53,636 bases of DNA, taken from Flavobacteriaceae bacterium. Lineage in GTDB: Bacteria; Bacteroidota; Bacteroidia; Flavobacteriales; Flavobacteriaceae. The position numbers and the translations under genes are program-made. Numbering within the stretch: position 1 is the first letter of the stretch; every line of letters starts with the position of its first letter. The stretch is taken from NCBI GenBank assembly GCA_002702895.1, contig PACX01000024.1, forward strand, positions 1 to 53,636, written 5' to 3'. The notes under the pieces were generated by a model, which was given only the letters and a program-made list of their open reading frames with translations, was not told the origin of the DNA and did no database searches. This document shows, in pieces, positions 43,918-53,040 of the stretch.

Positions 43918-44621
43918 TGAAAAATAGTAATAAAAATATTTTATTAGTTGAAGATGATATTAATTTTGGAACATTATTAAATGATTTTTTAACTCTTCAT
44001 TCCTACAATGTAGTTTTGGCAAAAAATGGTATTGAGGGATTAGAAAAATTTAAAAAGTCTAAATTTGGTTTATGTATTTTAGATGTTATGCTTCCTTTTA
44101 AAGATGGCTTTACTTTAGCAAAAGAAATTAGAGAAATTGACAAGGATGTTCCATTATTTTTTTTAACTGCTAAAACTTTAAAAGAAGATGTTTTAAGAGG
44201 ATATAAAATTGGAGCAGATGATTATTTAACTAAGCCTTTTGATTCCGATATTTTATTGCTTAAAATTAAATCTATTTTTAAAAGAAAACAGTTAATAAAT
44301 AGTAAAGAAATTATTAAACATGAATTTAATTTTGCTAAATTTAAATTTAATTCAAAACTAAGAACTTTACAATTTGAAGAAGAAATTACCACAAAATTAT
44401 CCCCAAAAGAAAATCAATTGTTAAGAATGCTTTTAAATTACCAAAATGATTTAATGCCAAGAGAATTAGCTCTTGTTAAAATATGGAATGACGATAATTA
44501 TTTTACATCCAGGAGTATGGATGTTTATATTGCTAAAATTAGAAAATATTTAAGTAGTGATCCTAGTGTTGAAATAGAAAATATTCATGGTGAAGGATTT
44601 AGATTAATTATTAATCAATAA
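43914..44621 (+). CDS. OmpR/PhoB-family response regulator (RprY-like)
   Basis: 235 residues. The receiver domain has EDD at 13-15, phospho-acceptor Asp57 in CILDVMLPFKDG, the Thr in FLTAKT and KPF. The winged-helix C-terminal domain includes LSPKENQLLRMLL and SRSMDVYIAKIRKYLSSDPSVEIENIHGEGFRL. It overlaps the kinase as ATGA (or starts at the second ATG at 43917). It converges on xerD with a 2-bp gap. Confidence 0.93.
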   Translation: MMKNSNKNILLVEDDINFGTLLNDFLTLHSYNVVLAKNGIEGLEKFKKSKFGLCILDVMLPFKDGFTLAKEIREIDKDVPLFFLTAKTLKEDVLRGYKIGADDYLTKPFDSDILLLKIKSIFKRKQLINSKEIIKHEFNFAKFKFNSKLRTLQFEEEITTKLSPKENQLLRMLLNYQNDLMPRELALVKIWNDDNYFTSRSMDVYIAKIRKYLSSDPSVEIENIHGEGFRLIINQ

Positions 44622-44623
44622 TA

Positions 44624-45526
44624 TTATTGTTTTGTCCTAGGATGAAATTTCATCACAGAATCAATTAGATGCTTCTTATTTACATGTAAATATCTTTCAG
44701 TTGTTGTTATACTTTCATGTCCCATCATTTTTTGAATTGTTATCAGATCAGCTCCATTTTCTATTAAATGAGTTGCAAAAGAGTGTCTTAATGTATGTGG
44801 ACCTATTTTTTTCTTAATATTTGATGCTTTCTTTAGTTTTTTTAAAATTAAAAAAATCATAACCCTTGATAAAATAGTTCCTCTTTCATTTAAAAAAAGA
44901 GTATCTTCAAAACCTTTTTTAATTTTTTGATTTGACCTTGAATCTAGCATATAATTATTTATATATATTTGAGATTGCTTACTAATTGGTACAAATCTCT
45001 CTTTATTTCCTTTTCCTGTTACTTTTATTAAAGATTCCTTAAAATACAAATCAGAAATTTTTAAATTAATTAATTCAGAAACTCTAAGTCCACAACTATA
45101 TAATAGTTCTACAATTGCAATATTTCTTAACCCAGTTTTAGATGTAAATTCAACACAGGCTATAATTTTATCAATTTCTTCAATTGTTAGAGTACTTGGG
45201 AGGTTATATCCTAATTTAGGTGATTCTATATTATCCATTGGGTTATTCTGAATCAAATTTTCTAATAATAAATAATCAAAGAAACGTCTAATTCCTGAAA
45301 TTATTCTTGCTTGAGTAGGTGGTTTAACCTTTTTTGAAATATTATATACAAATTCTTTTGTAATTTTTGATGATATCTCATTAGGATCTTTTTTAATCTT
45401 ATTATTTTTTAAAAAAAGAATAAATTTTTTTATATCAAACAGGTAACTTTCTACTGTATTTATTGATAAATTTCTTTCAATCTTTAAATAATTTTTAAAA
45501 TTATTAATTGCTATGTCCCAATTCAT
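44624..45526 (-). CDS. xerD: site-specific tyrosine recombinase XerC/XerD
   Basis: 300 residues, complete catalytic set: Arg148 (CGLRVSE), Lys172 (GKGNKERFVP), His244 and Arg247 (HTLRHSFAT), His270 (MMGHESI) and Tyr279 (TERYLHV). The N-terminal SAM-like domain is YLKIERNLSINTVESYLFDIKKF. It resolves chromosome dimers at dif. No attachment sites or mobile-element genes are nearby, so it is the housekeeping enzyme and not an integrase. C and D forms are not distinguishable by eye. Confidence 0.88.
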   Translation of the reverse strand: MNWDIAINNFKNYLKIERNLSINTVESYLFDIKKFILFLKNNKIKKDPNEISSKITKEFVYNISKKVKPPTQARIISGIRRFFDYLLLENLIQNNPMDNIESPKLGYNLPSTLTIEEIDKIIACVEFTSKTGLRNIAIVELLYSCGLRVSELINLKISDLYFKESLIKVTGKGNKERFVPISKQSQIYINNYMLDSRSNQKIKKGFEDTLFLNERGTILSRVMIFLILKKLKKASNIKKKIGPHTLRHSFATHLIENGADLITIQKMMGHESITTTERYLHVNKKHLIDSVMKFHPRTKQ

Positions 45527-45575
45527 ATATAAAATTGATTAATTAAATGTTATATTCATATTTTAAAATATTTTA

Positions 45576-46004
45576 ATGAAATTACAAATTATTAATGGTC
45601 CCAATTTAAATTTGTTAGGAACAAGAGAAAAAGATATATACGGAGGCCAGAATTTTGAAGTTTACTTAAAAAAATTAAAATCAAAATTTAAAAATGTTGA
45701 TCTAAATTATTTTCAATCTAATATTGAGGGGGAATTAATTGATAAAATTCATGATGTTGGATTTGATTTTGATGGAATAATTATAAATGCAGCTGCTTAT
45801 ACTCATACATCTGTTGGATTAGGTGATGCAATAAGGTCAATACCAATTCCAGTTATAGAAGTTCACATTTCAAATACATATTCAAGAGAAGAATTTCGAC
45901 ATAAATCATTTTTAAGTGCTCATGTAAAGGGAATAGTTATGGGTTTTGGATTAATGAGTTATGATTTAGCTATCTCAAGCTTTACAGAAACTATAAGTGA
46001 ATAA
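45576..46004 (+). CDS. aroQ: 3-dehydroquinate dehydratase, type II
   Basis: 142 residues, typical for the small dodecameric type II enzyme. NGPNLNLLGTREKDIYGG carries the catalytic Arg and Tyr; ANYTHTS-type IINAAAYTHTSVGLGDAI and EVHISNTYSREEFRHKSFLS follow, with His-Ile-Ser-Asn binding the substrate. It dehydrates 3-dehydroquinate to 3-dehydroshikimate in the shikimate pathway, together with AroK. It converges on lpdA with a 14-bp overlap. Confidence 0.95.
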   Translation: MKLQIINGPNLNLLGTREKDIYGGQNFEVYLKKLKSKFKNVDLNYFQSNIEGELIDKIHDVGFDFDGIIINAAAYTHTSVGLGDAIRSIPIPVIEVHISNTYSREEFRHKSFLSAHVKGIVMGFGLMSYDLAISSFTETISE

Positions 46005-47385
46005 CTTCATCATATGCATCTGCAACAGCTTCCATTATAGCTTCACTCATAGTAGGATGTGGATGTATAGCTTTGAGTACTTCATGTCCAGTTGTCTCTA
46101 ACTTTCTGCCTAAAACTACTTCAGCAATCATATCCGTAACCCCTTCACCAATCATATGACATCCCAGCCATTCTCCATATTTAGAATCAAAAATAACTTT
46201 TACAAAACCTTCACTTTTTCCTGATGCTTGAGCTTTGCCAGATGCACTAAAAGGAAATTTACCTACCTTAATATCATAACCCTTTTTTATAGCTTGATCT
46301 TCGGTTAGACCAACTGATGCAATTTCTGGTGAACAATAAGTACATCCTGGAACATTATTGTAGTCTATTGGAGAAACGTCCATGTTAGCAATTTTTTCAA
46401 CACAAAGAATTCCTTCTGCAGAAGCTACGTGAGCTAAAGCTTGTCCTTTAACAACATCACCAATTGCATAATATCCTTTCATATTAGTTCTGTAATATTC
46501 ATCAACTAATATTTTATCATTGTTTAATTCAATACCAATATCCTCTAATCCAATATTTTCAATATTGGATTTGATTCCAACTGCACTTAAAACAATTTCA
46601 GAATTAATTTTGGTTTTTTCTCCTTTAGATGATTCAAAATATACTTCTACACCATTGTTAGTTATTTTTGTTTCTTTTAACTCTGAAGAGGTAAAAATAT
46701 TAATTCCTTTTTTCTTCAAAATTTTCTCTAGCTCTTTTGAAATTTCTTTATCTTCAACGGGAACTATTCTATCTAAATATTCAATTATAGTAACGTTGGA
46801 ACCCATTGAATTATAAAAAAAGGCAAATTCAATTCCAATTGCACCAGATCCAACTATAATAATATCCTTAGGTTGCCTATTTAATGACATAGCTTCCCTA
46901 TATCCAATAATGTTCGTGCCATCTTGTTTTAGGCTAGGTATTTCTTTTGACCTTGCACCAGTAGAAATTATTATTCTTTCAGAAAAAATAATTGTTTCTT
47001 TTTTAGATTTATCAATGATTGTAACAGTATGATCATTGGTTAATTTACCAAAGCCATTAAAAACTTTAATTTTATTTTTTTTTAATAAAAATGTCACACC
47101 TTTACTCATTGAATCGGCAACTTTTCTACTTCTTTTAACAACCGCATTAAAATCTTTATTAATTTCATTAACACTTATTCCATAATCTTTGGCATTTTTT
47201 AAATAATCAAAAACTTGTGCAGATTTTAATAAAGCTTTAGTAGGAATACATCCCCAATTTAAACAAACCCCTCCCAAGCTTTCTTTTTCAATTATAGCAG
47301 TCTTTAAACCAAGTTGAGAAGCTCTAATAGCAGTAACATAACCACCTGGTCCACTACCTAAAACTATCAAATCAAATTTTTCCAT
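45991..47385 (-). CDS. lpdA: dihydrolipoyl dehydrogenase
   Basis: 464 residues. FAD site LGSGPGGYVTAIRASQLGL; redox disulfide Cys41 and Cys46 in GGVCLNWGCIPTK; NAD site IIIVGSGAIGIEFAFFYNSMG; C-terminal HPHPTMSEAI with the catalytic His. It re-oxidises lipoyl groups of the 2-oxoacid dehydrogenase complexes or glycine cleavage. Unlike the usual placement beside E1 and E2 genes, it follows two MsrB-family genes on the same strand with a 5-bp gap. Confidence 0.95.
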   Translation of the reverse strand: MEKFDLIVLGSGPGGYVTAIRASQLGLKTAIIEKESLGGVCLNWGCIPTKALLKSAQVFDYLKNAKDYGISVNEINKDFNAVVKRSRKVADSMSKGVTFLLKKNKIKVFNGFGKLTNDHTVTIIDKSKKETIIFSERIIISTGARSKEIPSLKQDGTNIIGYREAMSLNRQPKDIIIVGSGAIGIEFAFFYNSMGSNVTIIEYLDRIVPVEDKEISKELEKILKKKGINIFTSSELKETKITNNGVEVYFESSKGEKTKINSEIVLSAVGIKSNIENIGLEDIGIELNNDKILVDEYYRTNMKGYYAIGDVVKGQALAHVASAEGILCVEKIANMDVSPIDYNNVPGCTYCSPEIASVGLTEDQAIKKGYDIKVGKFPFSASGKAQASGKSEGFVKVIFDSKYGEWLGCHMIGEGVTDMIAEVVLGRKLETTGHEVLKAIHPHPTMSEAIMEAVADAYDEVIHL

Positions 47386-47390
47386 ATTTA

Positions 47391-47849
47391 TTATTGTTTT
47401 TTAAATGATAACGCAGCTGAATTAATACAATATCTTTTTCCAGTTGTTTCTTTAGGACCATCATTAAATACATGACCAAGATGACCGTCACATTTAGAAC
47501 ATTTGACTTCAATTCTTTTCATATTATATGAAAGGTCTTCAACATAAACAATTGTTGAAGGTATTGCCTTATCAAAGCTTGGCCATCCACAATTACTTTC
47601 ATATTTATTTGTACTTGAAAATAGAGTTTGATCGCAACCCTTACAGTTGTAATTTCCATTTTTGAAATGCAAATTATACTCACCTGTAAATGGTCTTTCA
47701 GTATAAGATTTTCTTAAAACTTTATAACTAAGATTGTCTAGATCATTTTTCCATTCTAAATCTGACTTTTGAATTTGTTTTTTTTCCTGAGAGAAATTAT
47801 AATTTGTCATAATGATACTTATTACAATAATAATATAAATATTTTTCAT
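47391..47849 (-). CDS. msrB: peptide-methionine (R)-S-oxide reductase MsrB, exported
   Basis: 152 residues with a signal peptide (YIIIVISIIMTNYNFSQ). Zinc ligands Cys69/Cys72 and Cys117/Cys120; active-site His123 and His126 (DGHLGHVF); catalytic Cys141 in KRYCINS; GWPSF at 88-92 with Cys87 in place for the resolving thiol. It repairs methionine R-sulfoxide in envelope proteins. It is coupled to the upstream paralogue by a TAATG overlap. Confidence 0.94.
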   Translation of the reverse strand: MKNIYIIIVISIIMTNYNFSQEKKQIQKSDLEWKNDLDNLSYKVLRKSYTERPFTGEYNLHFKNGNYNCKGCDQTLFSSTNKYESNCGWPSFDKAIPSTIVYVEDLSYNMKRIEVKCSKCDGHLGHVFNDGPKETTGKRYCINSAALSFKKQ

Positions 47850-48253
47850 TAATTTATTTTTAGAGTTTTAAAAATCAATGCATTTTTAGTGACACAGTGC
47901 CGATTTCCAGTTGATTTAGGTCCATCATCCCATACATTACCCAACTGTGCTCCACATTTTTTACATTCTAACTTTGTTTTGTTTATAAAATTTTTTTTGT
48001 ACTTAACCTTGTTGTCAATAGACTTATCAAAACTTTCATCATCATAATCTGATTTATACTTATTTTCTGACTTATATAGAGGAGAATTACATTTTTTACA
48101 ATAATAAACACCTTTTATATTTTTATCATTTTCTGTAATTAAATCTTTTAATTCCGAATTATTTATAGTTTGATCCATAGATTTTTTTTGTTTAAAATCA
48201 GTACAGCTTTTTAAAAAGTAGACTAATAAAATAATTAAACAAAACTTTTTCAT
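47849..48253 (-). CDS. degenerate MsrB paralogue lipoprotein, probable pseudoenzyme
   Basis: 134 residues with a lipoprotein signal (LIILLVYFLKSC, lipobox Cys17). It keeps the four zinc Cys (52, 55, 97, 100) and the catalytic-position Cys120, but the active-site His pair is Gln103 and Asn106 (GAQLGNVW against DGHLGHVF), the Asn after the catalytic Cys is Thr122, and GWPSF is replaced by DDESF. MsrB catalysis is therefore not expected; a zinc-binding or scaffold role, or another thiol chemistry, is possible. First gene of msrB-like-msrB-lpdA. Confidence 0.85.
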   Translation of the reverse strand: MKKFCLIILLVYFLKSCTDFKQKKSMDQTINNSELKDLITENDKNIKGVYYCKKCNSPLYKSENKYKSDYDDESFDKSIDNKVKYKKNFINKTKLECKKCGAQLGNVWDDGPKSTGNRHCVTKNALIFKTLKIN

Positions 48254-48273
48254 TTTTATTTTTAAAAGTTGAA

Positions 48274-48281
48274 CAAAACTA
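48274..48281 (-). promoter_or_regulatory. possible -7 element for the msrB-like/msrB/lpdA operon
   Basis: Minus strand TAGTTTTG fits TAnnTTTG and ends 20 nt before the ATG at 48253. No -33 TTG at the right spacing is seen. Confidence 0.33.
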
Positions 48282-48349
48282 ATTAATAATTTTAAAAAAA
48301 TTAGGATAATTTGTGTTAACTATATTTCATATATTTATTAGAAATTACA

Positions 48350-49657
48350 ATGCCAAAAATTTTATCTAAAAAGGGAGATTCTAAGGTTCTAAATGCATGG
48401 GCTTTTTATGACTGGGCTAATTCTGTTTATCCTCTTGTTATTTCTTCTTCTGTTTTTCCAATTTATTATGGAGCTTTGTTTATAGATAGCTTGTATATTG
48501 AAGTATTTGGATTTAATTTTAAAAATACTGCATTAATTAGTTTTTTAACAGCATTTGCATTTTTATTTCTTTCCATAATTACTCCTTTACTCTCTGGAAT
48601 TGCAGATTATATGGGGAATAAAAAAACTTTCCTTAAGTTTTTTTGTTATTTAGGTTCTTTTTCTTGTATAGGATTATATTGGTTTGATTTAGAAAATATT
48701 CATATTGGTTTACTTTTTTATTTTTTAGCTCTAATTTCCTTTTGGGCTAGTTTAGTTTTTTATAACTCATATTTACCTGACATTGCTTATAAAGAACAAC
48801 AAGATTACATTAGTGCTAAAGGATATGCAATGGGTTATATAGGTAGTGTTATTCTTTTAATCTTTAATTTGTGTATGGTTTTATATCCAAATTCATTTGG
48901 TATTTATGGTGATGGTGCTGAGCTTACAGCAATGAAATATTCTTTTGTTTCAGTTGGAATTTGGTGGATTGTTTGTAGCCAATATACTTTTTATCATCTT
49001 CCAAATTTTATAGAAAAAAGAAAAATTATTAATGATGTAATTTTTAATGGTTTTAAAGAACTTAAAGAAGTTTGGAATGAACTCAAAGAAATTATAATTA
49101 TTAAGAAATTTTTAATTGCATTTTTCATATACAGCTCTGCACTTCAGACTGTTTTACTTATTGCAACATATTTTGGTGAACAAGAAATTATTTGGCCTGA
49201 AGGCGAAAAAACTATAGGTTTAATTGTCAGTATACTTTTGATTCAATTGATTGCTATTTTTGGAGCAATGTTTACAGCAAAGCTTTCTGAAAAGTTAGGT
49301 AACATTTATACATTGTTAATCTTAAATTTATTTTGGGCAATTTTGTGTGTAGGAGCATATTTTATTACTAAACCATTAGAGTTTTATATTGCAGCTGGAT
49401 TAGTTGGTCTTGTAATGGGAGGAATACAAGCATTGTCACGTTCTACTTTTTCTAAAATGATTCCAGAAACCTACAATACAACGTCTTATTTTAGTTTCTA
49501 TGACGTAACGCAAAAAGTAAGTATTGTTATTGGAATGACTTTGTTTGCATTTGTTGATCAAATTACAGGAAGCATGAGAAGTTCGATTTTAGTTTTCTTA
49601 TTTATATTTCTTATTGGAGCTTTTCTTTTAAATAAAATTAAAATTAAGAATGTTTAA
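48350..49657 (+). CDS. MFS transporter, UMF1/Atg22-like family
   Basis: 435 residues, about 12 transmembrane segments. The opening LNAWAFYDWANSVYPLVISSSVFPIYY is the hallmark of the UMF1 family (related to yeast vacuolar Atg22). VMGGIQALSRSTFSKMIP is the conserved late-half motif. The N-terminus is cytoplasmic and basic. Substrate unknown; family members are often called amino-acid effluxers but evidence in bacteria is lacking. It is monocistronic by spacing, with lon 103 bp downstream. Confidence 0.87.
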   Translation: MPKILSKKGDSKVLNAWAFYDWANSVYPLVISSSVFPIYYGALFIDSLYIEVFGFNFKNTALISFLTAFAFLFLSIITPLLSGIADYMGNKKTFLKFFCYLGSFSCIGLYWFDLENIHIGLLFYFLALISFWASLVFYNSYLPDIAYKEQQDYISAKGYAMGYIGSVILLIFNLCMVLYPNSFGIYGDGAELTAMKYSFVSVGIWWIVCSQYTFYHLPNFIEKRKIINDVIFNGFKELKEVWNELKEIIIIKKFLIAFFIYSSALQTVLLIATYFGEQEIIWPEGEKTIGLIVSILLIQLIAIFGAMFTAKLSEKLGNIYTLLILNLFWAILCVGAYFITKPLEFYIAAGLVGLVMGGIQALSRSTFSKMIPETYNTTSYFSFYDVTQKVSIVIGMTLFAFVDQITGSMRSSILVFLFIFLIGAFLLNKIKIKNV

Positions 49658-49718
49658 TATTATGGCATGGATCTTGTCTTATTTATAATATACAAATTAT
49701 ATAGATAATATAATTAGA

Positions 49719-49740
49719 TGTCATAATGAATTGTATGACA
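49719..49740. promoter_or_regulatory. inverted repeat upstream of lon
   Basis: TGTCATA (49719-49725) and TATGACA (49734-49740) are perfect 7-base arms with an 8-nt spacer, ending 20 bp before the lon ATG. It is not a CIRCE element. It could be an operator for a stress regulator or a hairpin in the lon leader RNA. Confidence 0.42.
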
Positions 49741-49760
49741 CATTGACTTAAAAAATAATA

Positions 49761-52205
49761 ATGTCCAAATCTAAAATATTAAATCTTGACATGATGTCAC
49801 TGCAAAATATTGATCAAGATTCTGATTTAATCCCTTTAATGACATCGGATGATGAGGAAGCAATTTCAAAAGAATCTCTTCCTCATACTCTGCCAATCCT
49901 ACCTTTAAAAAATACAGTTATGTTTCCTGGTGTAGTAATTCCTATAACTGCCTCAAGAGATAAGTCTATTAAATTAATTAAAGATTCAAATGTAAATACA
50001 AAATTAATTGGAGTAGTATCCCAAAAGGATTCTAAAATTCAAAATCCAAATTTAAATGACATTCAATCAACTGGAACCGTTGCTAAAATTTTAAGAGTGT
50101 TACAAATGCCTGATGGTAATGTCACTGTTATTATCCAAGGTAAAAAACGCTTCTCAATTGAAAAAGTTGTATCAGAAACTCCTTATATAACAGCTGAGAT
50201 ACAAGAAATAAAAGAGATCAAACCCTCTGTTGATAATAAAGAATTTAATGCAACTATTGAATCAATTAAGGATATTGCTCTACAAATTATAGAGGAAAAC
50301 CCTAATATTCCAAGTGAAGCATCATTTGCAATTAAAAATATTCAGAGCGATTCTTTTTTAGTAAATTTTGTCTGTTCCAATATGAACCTAAGTGTCCAAG
50401 AAAAATATGATATTTTAAAAACCAGTGATCTTCATGAAAGAGCTCTCATGTGTTTGAAACAAATGAATGTTGAACTTCAGAGACTTTCATTAAAAAACGA
50501 TATTCAATCAAAAGTTAGGTCTGATTTGGATCAACAACAAAGGGAATATTTCTTACACCAACAATTAAAAGCTATCCAAGAAGAATTAGGTGGTGTTTCA
50601 TATGATGAAGAAATTAATGAAATGAGAAATAGGTCAAAGAAAAAGAAATGGGAAAAAGAAATTAAAGACCATTTTTTAAAAGAATTAGGAAAACTTCAAA
50701 GGATGAATCCTCAGGTTGCTGAATATTCAATTCAAAGAAATTATTTAGATTTATATTTAGATCTTCCTTGGAATGAATTTTCTGTAGATAAATTTGATTT
50801 AAAGCGTGCTCAGAGAATTTTAAATAGAGATCATTATGGATTAGAAGATATTAAAAAAAGAATAATTGAACATATTGCTGTTTTAAAACTTAGAAATGAT
50901 ATGAAGTCTCCTATTTTATGTTTTAATGGACCTCCGGGCGTTGGAAAAACTTCATTAGGTAAATCTATTGCTGAAGCTTTAGGAAGAGAATATGTTAGAA
51001 TTTCATTGGGTGGTTTAAGAGATGAGTCTGAGATTAGAGGACATAGGAAAACTTATATTGGGGCTATGCCTGGTAGAATTATTCAAAGTTTGAAAAAAGC
51101 TAAAACCTCTAATCCAGTTTTTGTTCTAGATGAAATTGATAAACTTTCTGTTGGTAACCAAGGGGATCCATCCTCTGCAATGTTAGAAGTTTTAGATCCT
51201 GAACAAAACACCTCATTTTATGATAATTTTATTGAAACAGGTTTTGACTTATCTAAAGTCATGTTTATTGCCACATCTAATAATATTTCAAATGTTCAAC
51301 CAGCACTTATAGATAGAATGGAAATAGTTAATGTTTCTGGATATACAATTGAAGAGAAATTTCAAATAGCAAAGAAACACTTGTTGCCAAAGCAAATATT
51401 TGAACACGGTTTAGAAAAAAATATTATAAAATTAAATAAGGTATCGTTAGAAAAAATTATTGAAGGATATACTAGAGAGTCTGGTGTTAGGGGACTTGAA
51501 AAACAAATTGCAAAAGTTATTAGATATGTAGCAAAGTCTATAGCAATGGACGAGAAATTTTCAAAGAATATTTCAGTTGATGAATTGGAAGAAATTTTAG
51601 GAATTTCAATCTCTAAAGATAAATATGAAAATAATGATGTTGCTGGAGTCGTAATAGGACTAGCATGGACTCAATTTGGAGGAGATATTTTGTTCATTGA
51701 GTCTACATTATCTAGTGGAAAAGGTAATTTGTCTATTACTGGAAATCTTGGAAAAGTAATGAAAGAGTCTGCTACAATTGCCTTAGAATATATTAAATCA
51801 AATTCAAGTGAATTAAAAATTGATATTGATAAATTATCAAAATATAATTTACATATCCATGTTCCTGAGGGAGCAACCCCTAAGGATGGTCCAAGTGCTG
51901 GAATTTCTATGTTAACTTCTCTTGTGTCTTTGTTAATGCAGAAAAAAGTTAAGAACAAATTGGCCATGACAGGTGAAATTACCTTAAGAGGGAAAGTTTT
52001 ACCAGTAGGAGGAATTAAGGAAAAAATATTAGCTGCTAAAAGAGCTAAAATCAAAGAAATTGTTTTAAGTATAGATAATAAAAAAAATATCTTAGATATT
52101 AATAAATCTTATTTGAAAGGTCTTAAATTTCATTACGTATCTAACATGAATGAAGTTATTGATATTGCAATAACAAATCAAAAAGTAAAAAATTATAAAT
52201 GGTAA
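49761..52205 (+). CDS. lon: ATP-dependent protease Lon
   Basis: 814 residues, complete. N-terminal LON domain (about 40-240, LPILPLKNTVMFPGVVIPI), coiled-coil linker (REYFLHQQLKAIQEELG), AAA+ domain with Walker A GPPGVGKTSL from residue 390 and Walker B PVFVLDEIDKL, and protease domain with Ser712 in KDGPSAGI and Lys755 in GGIKEK. It degrades misfolded and regulatory proteins. cmk starts inside its stop region (ATGG...TAA overlap of 7 bp). Confidence 0.97.
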   Translation: MSKSKILNLDMMSLQNIDQDSDLIPLMTSDDEEAISKESLPHTLPILPLKNTVMFPGVVIPITASRDKSIKLIKDSNVNTKLIGVVSQKDSKIQNPNLNDIQSTGTVAKILRVLQMPDGNVTVIIQGKKRFSIEKVVSETPYITAEIQEIKEIKPSVDNKEFNATIESIKDIALQIIEENPNIPSEASFAIKNIQSDSFLVNFVCSNMNLSVQEKYDILKTSDLHERALMCLKQMNVELQRLSLKNDIQSKVRSDLDQQQREYFLHQQLKAIQEELGGVSYDEEINEMRNRSKKKKWEKEIKDHFLKELGKLQRMNPQVAEYSIQRNYLDLYLDLPWNEFSVDKFDLKRAQRILNRDHYGLEDIKKRIIEHIAVLKLRNDMKSPILCFNGPPGVGKTSLGKSIAEALGREYVRISLGGLRDESEIRGHRKTYIGAMPGRIIQSLKKAKTSNPVFVLDEIDKLSVGNQGDPSSAMLEVLDPEQNTSFYDNFIETGFDLSKVMFIATSNNISNVQPALIDRMEIVNVSGYTIEEKFQIAKKHLLPKQIFEHGLEKNIIKLNKVSLEKIIEGYTRESGVRGLEKQIAKVIRYVAKSIAMDEKFSKNISVDELEEILGISISKDKYENNDVAGVVIGLAWTQFGGDILFIESTLSSGKGNLSITGNLGKVMKESATIALEYIKSNSSELKIDIDKLSKYNLHIHVPEGATPKDGPSAGISMLTSLVSLLMQKKVKNKLAMTGEITLRGKVLPVGGIKEKILAAKRAKIKEIVLSIDNKKNILDINKSYLKGLKFHYVSNMNEVIDIAITNQKVKNYKW

Positions 52206-52894
52206 ACCAGTTTATAATAACAATTGACGGAACTTCATCAACTGGGAAAAGTACAATAGCAAAAAGAATAGCAAAAAAGATAGGATATGTTTATATTGAT
52301 TCTGGAGCTATGTATAGAGCTTTGACATACTATTCTATTCAAAAAAATATAATTTCTAAATCTTTTTTTAAGAAAGATCTTCTTATTAATGCTTTACCTT
52401 CAATAAAAATTAATTTCATTAAAAATCCTATTAGTAAAAATTTAGAAGTCAATTTAAATGGAAATTTTATTGAAGACAAGATAAGATCTTTATTGGTTTC
52501 AGATTTTGTAAGTGAATTAGCAAAATTAGAAGATGTAAGATCTTACATGGTAAAGATTCAACATTCATTAGGAAATAAAAAAGGAATAGTAATGGATGGT
52601 AGAGATATTGGGACTGTTGTTTTTCCAAATGCAGAATACAAATTTTATTTAGATGCATCAAGTAAATTGAGAGCTAAGAGAAGATATGATGAATTGATTA
52701 AAGAAAATAAAGAAATTACATTTAATGAAGTATTTGAAAATATTTGTTCTAGAGACGAAATTGACATAAATAGATCTAATTCCCCCCTAAAAAAAGCCTC
52801 AGATGCTATTTTAATTGATACTGAAAATCTTAATTTAGATCAAGTTGAAAATAAAATTTTAAAATATTTAAACTTCTCAAATTTAAATACTTAA
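52199..52894 (+). CDS. cmk: cytidylate kinase
   Basis: 231 residues. P-loop GTSSTGKSTIAK (residues 11-19 core), YIDSGAMYRALTYY, the CMP-binding segment MDGRDIGTVVFPNAEYKFYLDAS and the RRYDELIKE lid. It phosphorylates CMP and dCMP. It starts 7 bp before the lon stop. rpsA follows after a gap of about 146 bp, as in many bacteria where cmk precedes rpsA. Confidence 0.95.
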   Translation: MVNQFIITIDGTSSTGKSTIAKRIAKKIGYVYIDSGAMYRALTYYSIQKNIISKSFFKKDLLINALPSIKINFIKNPISKNLEVNLNGNFIEDKIRSLLVSDFVSELAKLEDVRSYMVKIQHSLGNKKGIVMDGRDIGTVVFPNAEYKFYLDASSKLRAKRRYDELIKENKEITFNEVFENICSRDEIDINRSNSPLKKASDAILIDTENLNLDQVENKILKYLNFSNLNT

Positions 52895-53040
52895 TAAAAA
52901 GTTTGTTTAAAGAATAAAATGCCTTATTTTCGCGATCCTTTTAGTTGGTTAATATAGAATGCTAAAAGTTTGATTTTGATTAACATCTTCTAATTTGTTC
53001 CTTTAATTCTATAAATAAATTAGAATACAAAGTAATTTTT

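Noticed and set aside
44624-45526. XerD-like recombinase as a mark of an integrated element
   Set aside because: Size and motifs are those of housekeeping XerC/D; no attachment repeats, tRNA junction or phage genes nearby.
46520-46816. Open frame of 98 codons antisense to lpdA
   Set aside because: Shadow of lpdA; the hydrophobic look arises from reading Lys- and Glu-rich codons backwards.
51671-52054. Open frame of 127 codons antisense to lon
   Set aside because: It mirrors the codon pattern of the conserved Lon protease domain on the other strand and has no recognisable motif.
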